A stretch of DNA of 64,000 bases from Primulina eburnea (Eukaryota; Streptophyta; Magnoliopsida; Lamiales; Gesneriaceae). This document shows positions 38,091 to 50,276 of this stretch, one piece after another. The stretch spans positions 42,941,642-43,005,641 of the forward strand of contig NC_133101.1 of the NCBI RefSeq assembly GCF_022965805.1. The letters run 5' to 3'. The position numbers and the translations under genes were made by a program. The notes beneath the pieces are model-generated. The model saw only the letters and a list, made by a program, of their open reading frames with translations. It was not told where the DNA came from and ran no database searches. Within the stretch, counting starts at the first letter, position 1. Each line of letters begins with the position of its first letter.

Positions 38091-39344
38091 TGTTAGTTTC
38101 TTTTAGATTTATTATATTATTAAAAGATATTTTTTTTTATTTTTCGAAACAAATTAGCGACGGAATTCTTGATTAAAGACCGTCGCTAAATGTAGCGACG
38201 GTTTGTATATGCTGACCGTCGCTAATTTTAGCGACGACTTTTATATGCTGGCTGTTGCTAATTTTAGCGACAGCTTTAAATAAAACCGTCGCTAATGGAT
38301 TTAGCGACGGTTTTAAAATACCATCGCAAATGCTACCTACCACAAAAGGTAAAAACCGTTGTCGTTGAACGGACTTTCAACAACACCCTCAGTTACAACA
38401 GTTTTTAAAAGGATCCGTTGTCGTATTCCGTTTTTCTTGTAGTGAATTTTTAATTAGGGCCCATTAGTGCACAAATTTTCTACTTAAACACGACCTAATC
38501 AAACCCTAACCCTAAACCTATTCCTTTGCCGCCCCTCCCTCTCATTCAGCAGCCTCCACCCTCACGAAATCCCGCAACCATTTCAAGTTCTTCAAGGGTT
38601 TTCAAGAAAAATTCTTCCCCACCTCTCCGGTGCGTGTTCTACGCAAGAACCTTCAAGTTTTCGAGCACGTAAACATTAATTCACGCCATGCATCTTTTTT
38701 TTCTCAGCATTCATGTTGTATATATGTTGATATGTGTGCCGTGTATGAATATGGTTCGGTCCTTTTATGTTAAAAACGTTTTTGACTTCGGTTTGTCATG
38801 AACTACATATGTTTATGCATATATCTCACATTTTCTTGACTTATTTGCAAGGGGCTGCTAGGGCTAGGATGTAAATGGGATGGAGTCAGCTAGGGGTCGA
38901 GAGTTAGACCGATCGATTTATTGATGGTTCTTGGGCTCGGGTATGGTGAGGTCGAAGGATTTTGGTGTGCCGCCCTGCATGGCTCAATTCAAGCCAAGAA
39001 TCAGACAATATTGGGTCCATGATAGGGCTAGGAGAAGGTCATGAACAGCTGGTTGTGGTCTAGGAGTCGGTCGAAGGAGTTAGGTTTTGGGGTGGCTCGG
39101 TTGTCTTGTCGCAGCGGGGAATCGGGGGTTAATGCACGGGCTGGTGTTTTGGGCAGTAGGGTTATCTAGGTTTGGTCAAGAATATTATCTTGGGTTTGAA
39201 CTTGGTCCCAGTATAGTTGGTTAGGCACTGGTCCGCTCGGTCTTGAGCTAGGACCGAAAATTTAGAACCATGGTGCAACTAGCATTACGGCTTGAACGTG
39301 CAGAAAATTTCAGTGATGTTTCAGCGACTTCTGAGGATCCTAAT

Positions 39345-41442
39345 TGTAAGGCCCGAGAATTTGATTACCGTAATCCGAAATGATTTGGTGATAATTGATG
39401 TGATTATAGGTAGAATGGATCGGACCAGAAATAGACAGGAAAGACGTACGAAAACACGAATTATGTGCGAGGACAGAATACCTCGCGCATATGCGCGACA
39501 AGGAGCAGCGCATATGTGCGAAGGTGGTAGAAAACCTCACGCATATGCGCGAGCAGTGTGTGCACATGTGCGCGAGGGTACCCGAGAGTTGTGAAGAAAG
39601 CCTCATGTATATGAGCGGAAGATGTGTGCGCATATGCGCGAGCTGCTGTGATGCAACCTGCCGAGACTTTGTGTCTCACGCATATGCGCCGATGGTAGTC
39701 GCGCATATGCGCGAGACGTGCAGTGCAAAGAATAAGCCACGTTTTGTTGAGGCATGCATTGATATATATACATTTTCATTCCATCAGCTGAGAAACAAAA
39801 AAAGGAAAGCACGGAGGAACTTTCAGAAGTTTATAGTTTTCACGATAGGAATTTGAGTGTTGTGAGAAATCCGTCCGCTAGAATTTTAATCCGACTTCAG
39901 TACCGAGCTCCTAGCGACGACAGCTACAACAGGACATAAGTTTTGTTACGTTTTGATATGATTTGAAATTATGATACTGCCAGAATAAAATACAATTAAT
40001 ATATGTTCTTCTTACGATATCAGACATCGTATAATCGAAACCGGATCGAAGAACAGATATCGTATGATATCAGATTTGTGTTGTTATCGATTATGAGGTG
40101 TTGGGATGGATATCTGGTTGATATTGTATTGTTGGGTATATTGATATTATTTAGACTTGGATCAGATGAGTTGTTGATTCGTATATACTGATATCATATT
40201 GTCGGTATTACGAGATTGTACGGATTTGAAATTATGATCTGTTATTGTTAAGATTATGGGTTGTACTGATATTGATTATGAGTTGTGGTATTATATCTGT
40301 GAGGTTGAGATTGATGGGAATATCAAGACTGTATTGTTATGCCTTCGAAATATCAGTAGATTGATTTTGATCAGATTTAGTATTGATTGAGATTGTATCA
40401 TGACATTGTTGACATTGATCAGATTATGTCTTGATTTGCGTATTGATCAGAACAAGTCTTGAATTGAGTTGTACATTGACACAATCTATTCGATATTGTC
40501 ATTTCAGATTTGATGTGGACAGATTTGACTTCGAGACTTCGACTTCTTCAGATCGAGAAGACAAATGTATAAGTCAATGTGGTACCGGGAGCACGACTCG
40601 AGTAGGATATACTTGAGTTTCCTTAATCACATACTCATTGTTATTATGTACATTGATTTGAATTGATATGCTTGTTCTATTTGATTTATAGAAAGCATGG
40701 ATTAGACGAGTATTAGACGAGTGATCTTGTGACATAAGTGCCGATAGTGATTGAATCGTCACTGGCACATAGCACATTGTCACAAGATAGTGAATTGGCG
40801 ATAGTGCCAAAGTCTGTGACGGATAGCTCAAGACACCGGATGTTTGGTTATATCGAAGTGGATAGAATTGGTGTTTCTTCTATTACTGATGTTCGATATA
40901 GGAATGCCAACGTCTGGAAATCGGGATCCCTAGACTAGGATTGAGTCTAGTCTTAGACATGAAGTTACGAGTCTGATTAATGATTTTATATTGATTATGT
41001 TTCAGATTTTGATGCATTTTATTGATATTTCTTACATGCTTTTATATTGTTAAATGATTGCATGTTTCGTTGATTTATACTGGGATATATTTCTCACGGA
41101 GTTATCTGGCTGTTGTCGTGTTTGTATGTGTGAATGGCAACAGGTGAGACAGGTTCAGGGTCGAGGAGATGAAGATAGATCGTGATTAAAGTGGAGACTA
41201 CGGACTTTGATTAGAGATAGGGTTTGGACACTTGATATTTAGTTTTTAAACCTTAGTTTGAATGATTGTATATCATAAAAGACTTGTACTTTAATACTGA
41301 GATGTATATTAGAATGTATTCTATTACGTTCCGCATTTAATACTGTATTTTAATAATAAAAAAAATGTAGACCCTGTTTATTATAATTGATTAAATTGTC
41401 CCAATGATTATTAAGATTATGATTAGCGTCCGGGTCCCCACA
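39345..41442 (+). repeat. Element F 5' LTR (L3, 2098 bp)
   Basis: TGTAAGGCCCGAG to GTCCCCACA, followed by the PBS. TATA is at 39762-39770. The candidate splice donor at 39936 is mutated (ATAAG), while the acceptor at 41142-41143 is kept. Confidence 0.92.
39483..39713 (+). repeat. Palindromic GC array, type B, in L3
   Basis: Four pairs of CGCGCATATGCGCG (a perfect palindrome) or close variants, members of a pair about 22 bp apart, pairs about 60 bp apart. Ends 49 bp before the TATA box. Confidence 0.92.
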
Positions 41443-41447
41443 ACAGG

Positions 41448-41459
41448 TGGTATCAGAGC
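41448..41459 (+). promoter_or_regulatory. Element F primer-binding site
   Basis: TGGTATCAGAGC, five bases after the LTR end; tRNA-Met type. Confidence 0.9.
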
Positions 41460-41757
41460 AATAGATCATTTAGATTGAAATAGAATAGAGTGAGCGGGGT
41501 AGATTGTGTTTTCTTTCCTGCTTTTACATGCTAGCATGACATTATGTTTTACTGCTTTGAAATACATGTTTACTTGATTAATAGATTTGATTAATCACGT
41601 GTATTATTTAGAATGAACCAGAACCGATTCTTGATCAGCAGTAAGATGATCAGAGGAGGACTGAAACAGGTTTGTTTTATTTGGTTACTAGTTCTTTTGG
41701 TAATCAGATATACCTCCTCGAAGAATTCCAGAATCCGGTGGTACTTCGGGTTATCAG

Positions 41758-42093
41758 ATGGATGTGTCAGAAACTCCGATGGAAACAATCTTGAGAAGGT
41801 TTCAGTCATTTCAACCGCCGATTCTGAGGGGTACGGAGACGTCTGATGATTGTGAGAGTTGGCTGAATGATATTGAAGTGCTGTTTGAATCACTTGATTA
41901 CTTATATGAACGCAGAGTTATATTGATTGGGCATCAGTTATACAAGGTCGCAAAGAATTGGTGGATCGCAACCAAGAAATTGCGTACTGATATTTTGAAT
42001 CTGATCCGATGTTATTATCATTCTGAGTCCGTGTGTGATACCGATTGTTATGAACCGTTGAGATTATATACAGTTCAGTCGAGTCAGAACTGA
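41758..42093 (+). pseudogene. Chance in-frame fusion of gag N-terminus (F) and pre-integrase segment (G)
   Basis: The first ~74 codons match the gag capsid N-terminus seen intact in element H (ESWLNDIEVLFESLDY, GHQLYKVAKNWW). From about codon 77 the reading switches to the segment before integrase (ILNLI, then PLRLYTVQ), which in H lies about 5 kb further on. The switch near 41984 marks a deletion that joined element F gag to element G pol. It is open for 111 codons by chance and makes no known product. Confidence 0.75.
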
Positions 42094-43262
42094 TTTTGAA
42101 GATTAAAGCAGTTCAGAAGTTGGATTAGACTGTTCAGAACTTGATTTTGATAGGCAGAACTGAATACCAGGAAGGTATTTTTCTTTAATTTATTTTATTA
42201 GCTGATTTGTTTGTGTCAGATATTCGAATTTGAAATGACAGGTATTGTCAGATGCACACAATAGTAGATTCAGTATTATTCTGTTAATTGAAAATGTGTG
42301 ATAATTCGAATAGACAGTTTTGATGTAAACAGATGAAAATCAGTTATGTCAGAATTTGTATTGAAATGTCTAAATCGCTGAAAGATGAAGACAGACAGAT
42401 AGAAACTTTTAGATTAATGATCTTGATTATTGATTTCTAAATAGAAATGGAAGTACATTTCTATGGATTGTGTGATGACACTACTGAAATCTTGACAAGA
42501 CTGTGCGGTAATGTGATTATGATTGACAGAATTCTCGAATCCGCCTCTGTTATATTGTACATGATGACGTACAAATATGATCCGATGACTGAGAGATATG
42601 TCAGAAACAGGGAGTCAGATTGTATTAAATGCCAGAGTTGATTTTATCAGACTGTGATTTTCGTTTGATTTTATACTTTTGGCTGAGTCTATAGCATGAT
42701 TTTTGATCTATGATTTATAGATTGACGGATAGACGGAGTGAACTATCCTGATACTGGAGGATATCCAGGAAATGTAGTGCTGGATTATAGCACTAGTTGA
42801 CATGATTCATTGTCACTTTTGAATTATTGTACGATAATAGCTACTAAACGAGTATCGAAATAGCTTGAGTTGAAGTATTGTACAGTGAAAACTGCGATTT
42901 TCCTTCTTATAGGAAGGATAGTGCAGTGATGCCTGAGATTGGAATTAATGGGAACAGAAATCTGATAAGAAAAATGAAACTGACTCAGAAGAAAATGAGA
43001 ATAACTCGAAATTTGACATAAAATAAGCCAACGTCGGACGATGACTGTTGGTATTTGAAGCCGAAGATTGAATATATCTTTGACTAGGATTAACAAATTT
43101 GGTAGCAGATGCCAATACGGATTTGTTACGAACTGGTAATTGGCATATACGGAGGTTGTATAGCCATTGTTCTGAGATTGATTTTATCACGAGTGATTTC
43201 GTTGATATGAAGTTATTGTAGTTATGTATGTCTCCTTCTTATATCCGATTTGATTGCTTGTG
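42094..43262 (+). pseudogene. Decayed integrase region of element G
   Basis: Order and spacing match the pre-integrase and integrase region of H, but stops and frameshifts are so frequent that only scattered short matches survive (for example the LRLYT stretch just before it). It is followed by the PPT-side hairpin, as expected for the pol end. Confidence 0.6.
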
Positions 43263-43302
43263 ATTTCGAGGACGAAATCGAATCTAATGGGGGGGGGAGA
43301 AA
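43263..43302 (+). promoter_or_regulatory. Element G hairpin and polypurine tract
   Basis: ATTTCGAGGACGAAAT at 43263-43278, then a tract with nine consecutive G and AGAAA, directly before the LTR start TGTAATG. Confidence 0.93.
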
Positions 43303-45444
43303 TGTAATGCCCGAGAATTTGATTATTGTAATCGGAGATGATTTATTGATTATGAATTGATATGATTATGATTGGGCTATTCCGAGATCAGATTAAACAA
43401 AGCTTATGATTTATGCATATTTTGTACAGAACTGTTGGCGCCCGAGCGGCAGAAAGTTATCCGCCCGAGCGCCAATGCACCACAAGAAGGGGTTTGGACA
43501 GAATGTCTCGCGCCCGAGCGGTAGTTATTGACCGCCCGAGCGCGAGAGGATGATAAGATGAGAATCCGAGCAGAAGGTTCGGCGCCCGGGCGGTAATTCT
43601 TGACCGCCCGAGCGCCGATCGAAAAACATGAAAAGTGTGCCACGTAGCTTGGCCTGCACTTGGGATACTATATATATGTTTGCTTCAAAAATCCCTCAGA
43701 AAAAAAAGCAGAAATCGAGGAAAAGCTTCGGGGAAAGAGGTGTAAAATCCTTACGCCTTTATATTTCGATCCGCCCGTCCAAACTTGAATCCGACTTCAG
43801 TATCGTGTTCCTATCGACGTAGGCTACAACTGGACGTCAGTTTTGCTACGTTTTGACGTGCTTTGAAATTATGCTATGGTCAGAATTGAATATGAGTCAT
43901 ATATGATGTTCTTGACATAGTAGACATCGTATAATTGAAGTCAGATTAAAGAACGGACTGTTTATGTAATTGTTATGATTTTTGGAATCGATTTGACTGA
44001 GAATTCATATCAGATATGTATTGTTATTGAGATTATGACTGATATCGATATCGATTATGAGTTCTGGTATTATATCTGTGATGTTTGGACTGACGGGGAT
44101 TATCGAGACTGTATTGTTATACCGTCGAAACATCAGTTAATTGATATTGATCAGATTCAGTAGTGATTTCGATTATATCGTGATATTATCGATATGAATT
44201 GGATTGTGTCTTGATTCGACATTGATCAGATTATGTGTTTTGATTTGAATTAATCAGAACAGGTTCTGAATTGAGTTGTTATTGATATTATATCTGTTCG
44301 GTATTGGTATTACCAGATAGGGAATGGACCGAGATAGAGTCGGGACTTCTTCTTCTTCTTCTGAGCGAGAAGATAAAGGTATAAATTAATGTTGAATTGG
44401 GATTGCACAACTCGAGTGAGGTTTGACTCGAGTTTCCCTAAATCACATACTTTCTTTTATTGCATTGTTATTTGCAATTGAATACGATTGATATTTTTGG
44501 TCTATGGATTTATAGACCATGTATGTCTTGAGTCCTAGGCGGATATGCTTAGTCGTATACATTTCATCTTGTGACAGAAGGGCCGGATAGTGAGGACTCG
44601 TCACTGGCCCATTGCACTTTGTCACAGGACATGATATTGGTGATAGGACCACAGTCCATGACGGTTAGGTCAGGACACTGGATGTTTGGTTATATCGACG
44701 TGGATAGAACTGGAGTCTTTTCTATTACTGTTGGTCGATATAGGAATACCACATCTGGAAACCGGGATCCCTGGGCTAAGATTGAGTCTAGTCTAAAACG
44801 TGGAGTCACGAGTCTGAGTGACAATTATATTGATTTATATTTATTGATGTTGATTATGTTCCTGATATTGGTACATGTTTAGAATATGATTCATTCTTGA
44901 TATTGAGTATGTTCCTGATATTGGTACATGCGTAGAATAGAATTTATTCTAGATATTGAATTATGTTCCGGATTAGGGTACATGTATAGAATATGATTTA
45001 TTCTTATTATGGATTGATATCATGATTTTGATATATGATATGATTTTTGATATATGCTTTTATATTGTTTATATGATGGACATGTATACATGATTTATAT
45101 TGAGATATTTATATCTCACCGGAGTTATCCGGCTGTTGTCTTGTTTGTATGTGTGCATGGCAACAGGTGGGATAGAAGCGGGGTCAGGACGAGAACGAGG
45201 CTGGACTAGATAGCGTGGAGATCCGGGCTCAGAAGCAACTTAGGATTCAGCACTGACATGTAGTTGAACCTAGTTGGATTATTGTAGATAATACAGTAAT
45301 TGTGTGTTTATGTTTAATATGTAATTTGAATTTAATTACATTATGTTTCTGCTGTGTAATTTAGAAAAAATTTTAGACCCTGTTTTACTTGATTATTTAT
45401 TCTTAAAGACGATTAAGGAATGAATTAGCGTACGGGTCCCCACA
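43303..45444 (+). repeat. Element G 3' LTR (L4, 2142 bp)
   Basis: TGTAATGCCCGAG to GGTCCCCACA. TATA 43668-43678; donor GT 43836-43837; acceptor AG 45165-45166. It is not a matching pair for L3: its array is type C. Confidence 0.92.
43437..43618 (+). repeat. GC-rich dyad array, type C, in L4
   Basis: Three pairs with about 72-bp period, as in L2, ending 50 bp before the TATA box. Confidence 0.9.
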
Positions 45445-46086
45445 AGTTCATCAGCGGATTGAATCCTGAAATATTTCCATTGGTGAATGTGGAACGACCT
45501 CATTATTTTTTTGACGCCTTGAACATGTCAAAGAGAGCTGAGGAAAGTTTGATACAACAACGAGAAATGTCGTATGTTGCTCACCCCCAGAAACAACAAC
45601 CTCCAGCTCAATTTTTGCAATCATCGTCTAGATTTGATAGTGCAGTAGTAGTGGGGGAAAGAAAGATTTCCTGAAAGCTCACAAGAAACATTTTAAGAAG
45701 TTAGGGAGTGGTTCGTCGAGCTCCAGTAGTTCTAGCCTTTGTTATACAGGAGTTTATTGCAGAACTTGTGGAGGAAGACATTTCACAGAGCAATGCCAAG
45801 GAGTACTTGGTAGTTGCCACATATGCAGACGGTCGAGGACATTTTGCTAGAGTTTGTCCACAGAGAGATTTCCGACGATCTCAGGGAGCAGAACCATCTG
45901 GACCAGTGGCACCCCCTAATAGACAATCATCGGTTGTTCACTCTTTCCAACCGCCGACGACTCCTCAATCACAGCCCAGGCCAGGACACACCTGACGATG
46001 TAGCTGCAGGTAATTGTTTCATGTATGGTTATTTTGCATATGTATTGATAGATACTAATGCATTCCATACGATTATCTGTGAATAA
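45445..46086 (+). pseudogene. gag C-terminus, zinc knuckle and protease start of element F
   Basis: Reads NPEIFPLVNVERPHYFFDAL, then after a frameshift a zinc-knuckle remnant (GRGHFARVCPQR) and a proline/glutamine-rich linker. The protease segment has DTNAFHT where H has DTGASHT, so the catalytic DTG is lost. Several frameshifts; the nearest intact relative is at 52457-53492. Confidence 0.82.
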
Positions 46087-48541
46087 ATTGCATTGATATA
46101 TGCTTTGGTTTTTGAGTTATTATATGTTGTAGTATTGATCTCTTTTCTGTTTGCGAGAGGTTTTGTATCGGTGACATCTGTTAGACCTTGTATGCTGCAG
46201 TATGACAGATATGAGATTGAGTTAGATGATATAGTACTTGAGTTGTCTGATTTTGACTAAGTTATCGGTACTGATATATTGATCAACTACAGAATTACCA
46301 TCGATTTTGCCAGAAAATGATAAGATTCAGACCGGATAGGGATTGATGAATAGAAATGTTATGGTAAGGATTCAGATCTAGAATTTCCTTGATATCCGTA
46401 ATGTTCATGACACGATGATTATTGAAAGGAACGGAGGAATTCCTTATGTATTCAGTTCATTTACTGAAACCGAGCTTACCATCGGCCGATTTACCAGTGG
46501 AATGAGAGTTGCTGATGTTTTCCACATATGAGACTTCGGGTTTGCTTTCAGTCCGAGAAATTGATTTCAGTCTTGACTTTATATCAGGTATTGTTCTTAT
46601 TTTAGAACTTCGTACATAATGATATTGATTGAATTGAAAGATTGGGAAGACCAGTTAAAAGATTTCTAGCCGAGACTTACATTTGATTGAGTGTTTCTAT
46701 TTGGGATGCTCCAGCTATATTTTTGGATTGATGAACCATGTGTTCAGAAGTATTCTGATGATTTTATGCTCGTCTTAACTATGATTATTTTATCTGTGAT
46801 ATTATGATATATTCGAAGAATATGACTGATTTGGTTGAATATCTGAATATTGTATTGAATATTCTGATAATTGAAAAGTGGTATACAAAAACTGTTGAAT
46901 TGTGAATCTTGATTAAGGCAGCTTTTATTCAGGGTAGTTGATATTCAAAGATAGTATACCGATTGATTCTAGCACAGTTGAGACCGCGATCAGTTGGCCG
47001 AGATCGACATCAGTGTCAGAGATTTACAGTCCTATGAGTTTAGCGGAATATTATATCTGACTGTTGTTTTAAATCTGATTGAGAATTGTTATTTTATGAA
47101 GCAATACTTGATACAGATCGTATACAGTTGAGATTTTATACCGTCCAAGCCGAACTAGAGCTGATTTTGAGAGTAAAACAGTTCAGAAAGTTGATCAGGA
47201 TGGGTAGAACTTGATATCGATAGTCAGAGCAGAGTATCAATCATAATATCAGGTATGTGATACTGCATTGTATGTAAATAACCGATGGGTTGTGCCAGAT
47301 ATTTCGAGTTTGAAATGACTGATTTTGTCAGAAGAGTACAATAATTGATTTAGCATTCATCCTGATAGAAACAGATGGGATCAGATGTGGAAGAATTTGT
47401 ATTGAAATGTCTGAATTGCCGACAGATGAGACTAAAAGAATGAAACCAGGAGATTGGTTATATAGCTTATCGATTCCTGAATGGAAATGGGATTACATTT
47501 CCAAGGATATCGTGATGAAGCTACTGTATTCCTCTCAGAATTGAGCATTGATTGAGTTAGGAGTGACAGACTGATCCAGTATGTGAGTGCTAGCTCGTAC
47601 ATGAAGACGTTCAGATATGATTATATTACTGAGATTTCTGTTAGAAAAGTGATAAGATTACACAGAGTGCCGAGAGTTGATTATATCAGACCATGATTTT
47701 GGTTGAACTTACACTTTTGGCAGAGTGTACAGCAAGAGTTGGGTACATGATTATATCTGATTATTGCATATCATTCACTGACTGACAGACAGTCAGAGTG
47801 GTTTATCCAAATTTTGGAGAATATGCTTAGAGTTGTAGTGCTTGATTTTAGTACTAGTTGGCAGGATTTATGTCATGTCGTGAGTTTTCGTACAACAACA
47901 GCTATCAAACGAGTATCGAGATGGAACTATTTGAAACGTTGTCCGGTAAGAAGCGCATATTCCCTCTTTATCGAGATGTTATCCCTGAGGTTCCTGAGAT
48001 TGGACTTGATATGATTAGAGATGTGACTGAAAAGTGAAGCTGAGTTAGAAGAAATGAAGACAACTCAGAATAGACAGATTAAATATGCCAACGTCAGAAG
48101 ATGACCATTGATATTTGAGGCAGAAGACTAAATATTGAATTAACTAGAATTAAACAGATTTGATAACAGTTGTTGATGTTAATTTGTTATGAGCTGGTGA
48201 TTGGTATATACGGATGTTGTAAAGCCAGTATTTTGAGATTGATTTTATCAGAGTTACTTCGAGTTATATTATGATATTATATTTCTTGAAGTACTATTCC
48301 AGATTGAAATCAGAATCAGTAAAAGAAAAATAATTCAAAATGAAGACTATTCTGCTGTTGAAAGTTCAATAGAGTGGTTAGATTATCGAAGAAGCAATTT
48401 GGAAAATAGAATCCGAGATGAGATAAAGATTCTAGAATTGTTTTATTGAGGTGAGTTTTCTCTTAATTTCTGTATATCTCCTTCTTGTATTTGATTTGAT
48501 ATTTCATATAATTACCTGTGATATACGAGTGATGGCTTGTG
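46087..48541 (+). pseudogene. Heavily decayed pol of element F
   Basis: RT, RNase H and integrase regions can be followed only by short matches in shifting frames (for example FADVF-like, IDFS-like and LRFYTVQAE-like stretches). No open frame exceeds about 70 codons. Confidence 0.65.
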
Positions 48542-48578
48542 ATTTCGAGGACAAAATCATATCTTAGGGGGGGAGAAA
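48542..48578 (+). promoter_or_regulatory. Element F hairpin and polypurine tract
   Basis: ATTTCGAGGACAAAAT (one mismatch to the perfect stem) at 48542-48557, then AGGGGGGGAGAAA next to the LTR start at 48579. Confidence 0.9.
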
Positions 48579-48663
48579 TGTAAGGCCCGAGAATTTGATT
48601 ACCGTAATCAGAATGATTTGGTTATAATTGATGTGATTATAGGCAGAATGGATCGGACCAGAA
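48579..48663 (+). repeat. Element F 3' LTR (L5), first 85 bp
   Basis: Matches the start of L3 with about four differences, then is interrupted at 48665 by a copia-like LTR. Confidence 0.88.
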
Positions 48664-48664
48664 A

Positions 48665-49819
48665 TGAAAGATGGTCGATTAAGGTGTTCAAATGCGCAAC
48701 GGAAGTTTCAAAAATTTGTTTTTCAACAAGAAAACAAAACCGAGCACTCTAAGCCTATAGTGTGTAGCAAATACAAAAACATGAAATATGTCATACATAG
48801 GGTGTTTTAGAAAATTACCTATCAATCACAAGGATTGATTTTGGATTCCTTTCTTCAAATTAGGTCCATCACTAACAAGGTAGATCCACTCTAATTTTGC
48901 ACTAGAAAAATTAGAGCATTTTTCTTTAAGAAGTGTGTGCAATCTTCAACAATTGAAGAATCAAAATTGGGAGAATTCCTTCAAAATTTAGGCCAAAGGG
49001 TGGGAAGGAGAGAGGGAGGAGAATTTTCTTGGATGTGGAAAAAGTTAAAGAAAAAAGGTGCAAGTGCATGCCATGCAATTAACTAAAAAGATGTCTCCAA
49101 CCCTTCACCTTCCAAGCATGCATTGGGCTTGTAACAATTACAAGGCCCATGGACTTTTATTTCAATTTTATCAAACACATTTGAGACCATTTAACCTTTA
49201 CTTGATATTATTGAAGTCCCCTAGTTTAATAATTATTTCTAATTGGGCTCTACAAGGCCCAATGTTATTTAATTAATCTAACACTTGAATTAATTTAATT
49301 ATTTGGACTCTACTAGGTCCACTAGTGTTTAATTAATTCAACACTTGAATTAATTTAATTTAGTCCATAATAATGTCTATGAAAATCACAATTTTCAAAT
49401 ACATTACTCGTTTGGACAACTTTTAATTTAGGAACACTTCATCAAATTAAAAGTTACATTCTCCTTATAGAAGTCATACTTCTATTTTATTTACGCTTAT
49501 AAACTCCTTTATAAGCCGTTCAACACATTGAACTATTTTACTTCTCAACGGGATCTAAAAATTTAGCACTTGTGTGACCCTCAATGGTTCATTGATACAA
49601 CTAGCCGTGGGTTCACATCTCCATGTGATTCGGACTAAATATGTCCATATACGAGCATACCCCAATTGCTTCATTCTTAATTATCAACTCCTTGATAATA
49701 AGAACGTCAGAACTCAAGTCTTATAGTACCCAACCAATCATGTTAAACGCCTAGAAGCATCGCTTACATGATTCCCTAGGTATCAAATGATAGTGCCTGT
49801 AAGAACCATTCAATTATGG
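48665..49819 (-). mobile_element. Copia-like LTR fragment (relative of 35433-37496)
   Basis: Reverse-orientation match to the second part of the solo LTR in the CACTA element, starting TGAAAG and including the AATTAATTCAAGTGTT-type repeats and the 'catgattgg...' region. It is cut at 49819 by element H (L6). A 5-bp TSD cannot be checked because the other end is outside the window. Confidence 0.85.
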
Positions 49820-49952
49820 TGTAATGCCCGAAAATTTAATCCTAGTAATATGTAATTATTGATTTATAATTTGATACGATTATGAAAGGATTAATCGGGA
49901 CACGGTTTGAAATAACGTGTAAAAAAAAGATGTATGTGCGAGGAGGAGCTCT

Positions 49953-50184
49953 CGCGCATATGCGCGACCAGCCGGGCGCATATGCGCGAAATGTCCAGAG
50001 AGCCTCGCGCATATGTGCGACGTGTATCCGCGCATATGCGCGAGACAACCCGAGAGTTGTGAAGAATTCCTCGCACATATGCGCGGAAGAGGTGCGCGCA
50101 TATGCGCGAGATGCCGTGTACACACGCGCCAGGCTTAATCGCCTCGCGCATATGCGAGGAAGAAGGTCGCGCATATGCGCGAGA
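49953..50184 (+). repeat. Palindromic GC array, type B, in L6
   Basis: Four pairs of CGCGCATATGCGCG-like palindromes, 22 bp apart in a pair, ending about 45 bp before the TA tract. Long open frames on both strands across it are a by-product of the palindromes. Confidence 0.92.
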
Positions 50185-50228
50185 CGTGTTGCATGTAGGA
50201 TCGGCCATTTGCTTTACATGCGTGAATG

Positions 50229-50229
50229 T

Positions 50230-50275
<46 letters not shown>
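50229..50275. repeat. (TA)n microsatellite at the TATA-box position of L6
   Basis: About 45 bp of alternating TA with one interruption, at the position where the other LTRs have an 8-10 bp TATATATA. Confidence 0.9.

Positions 50276-50276
<1 letters not shown>

Larger units (their letters stand above)
35109..38444. mobile_element. Non-autonomous CACTA (En/Spm) transposon
   Basis: Terminal inverted repeats CACTACAAGAAAAA and TTTTTCTTGTAGTG with a 3-bp TSD aat (35106-35108, 38445-38447) are diagnostic. The left subterminal region holds inverted copies of ACAACGGTTTT, and the right side mainly AGCGACGGTTTT dyads (37500-37840, 38155-38340). There is no transposase. Length is 3336 bp including a 2064-bp nested LTR. 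Confidence 0.95.
32461..39344 (+). mobile_element. Element E: degraded Tekay-like LTR sequences
   Basis: 32461-32579 plus 34347-34634 resembles the tail of the B-type LTR, including the dyad TGAGTC-AATA-GACTCA at 34374-34389. A second LTR-like start (ATAAGGTCTAGGAAATTCG) follows near 34635 and continues at 38445-39344. The sequence is interrupted by solo LTR L2, a CACTA element and, at 39345, element F (TSD ctaat at 39340-39344). No coding region or clear PBS is visible between the two LTR parts. Confidence 0.5.
41984..45444 (+). mobile_element. Element G: 5'-deleted Ty3/gypsy element nested in F
   Basis: Only a decayed integrase region, hairpin and PPT (43263-43302) and the 3' LTR (43303-45444) remain. 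After the LTR the sequence resumes in F gag (QFISGLNPEIF), with agttc at 45445-45449 as the probable surviving TSD copy. The left TSD, G 5' LTR, gag, protease and RT, plus roughly 225 bp of F gag, were lost in one deletion ending near 41984. G's LTR carries a type C array, unlike F's type B. Confidence 0.7.
39345..48663 (+). mobile_element. Element F: Ty3/gypsy element with an internal nested element
   Basis: 5' LTR L3 (39345-41442), PBS 41448-41459, gag start, then element G remains (41984-45444), the rest of gag and protease, degraded pol, PPT (48566-48578) and the start of the 3' LTR L5 (48579-48663). L3 and L5 begin with the same TGTAAGGCCCGAGAATTTG and differ at about four of 85 sites. 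L5 is cut by a copia-like LTR; its remainder should lie beyond the window. The left TSD is ctaat. Confidence 0.82.

Noticed and set aside
39292..39856. Overlapping 81-121 codon frames rich in HAYARAY-like repeats
   Set aside because: The same palindromic-array artefact in L3.
43303..45444. L4 as the 3' LTR partner of L3 (one short element 39345-45444)
   Set aside because: Array types differ (B against C), the start sequences differ, and gag continues after L4; L5 at 48579 is the better partner of L3.
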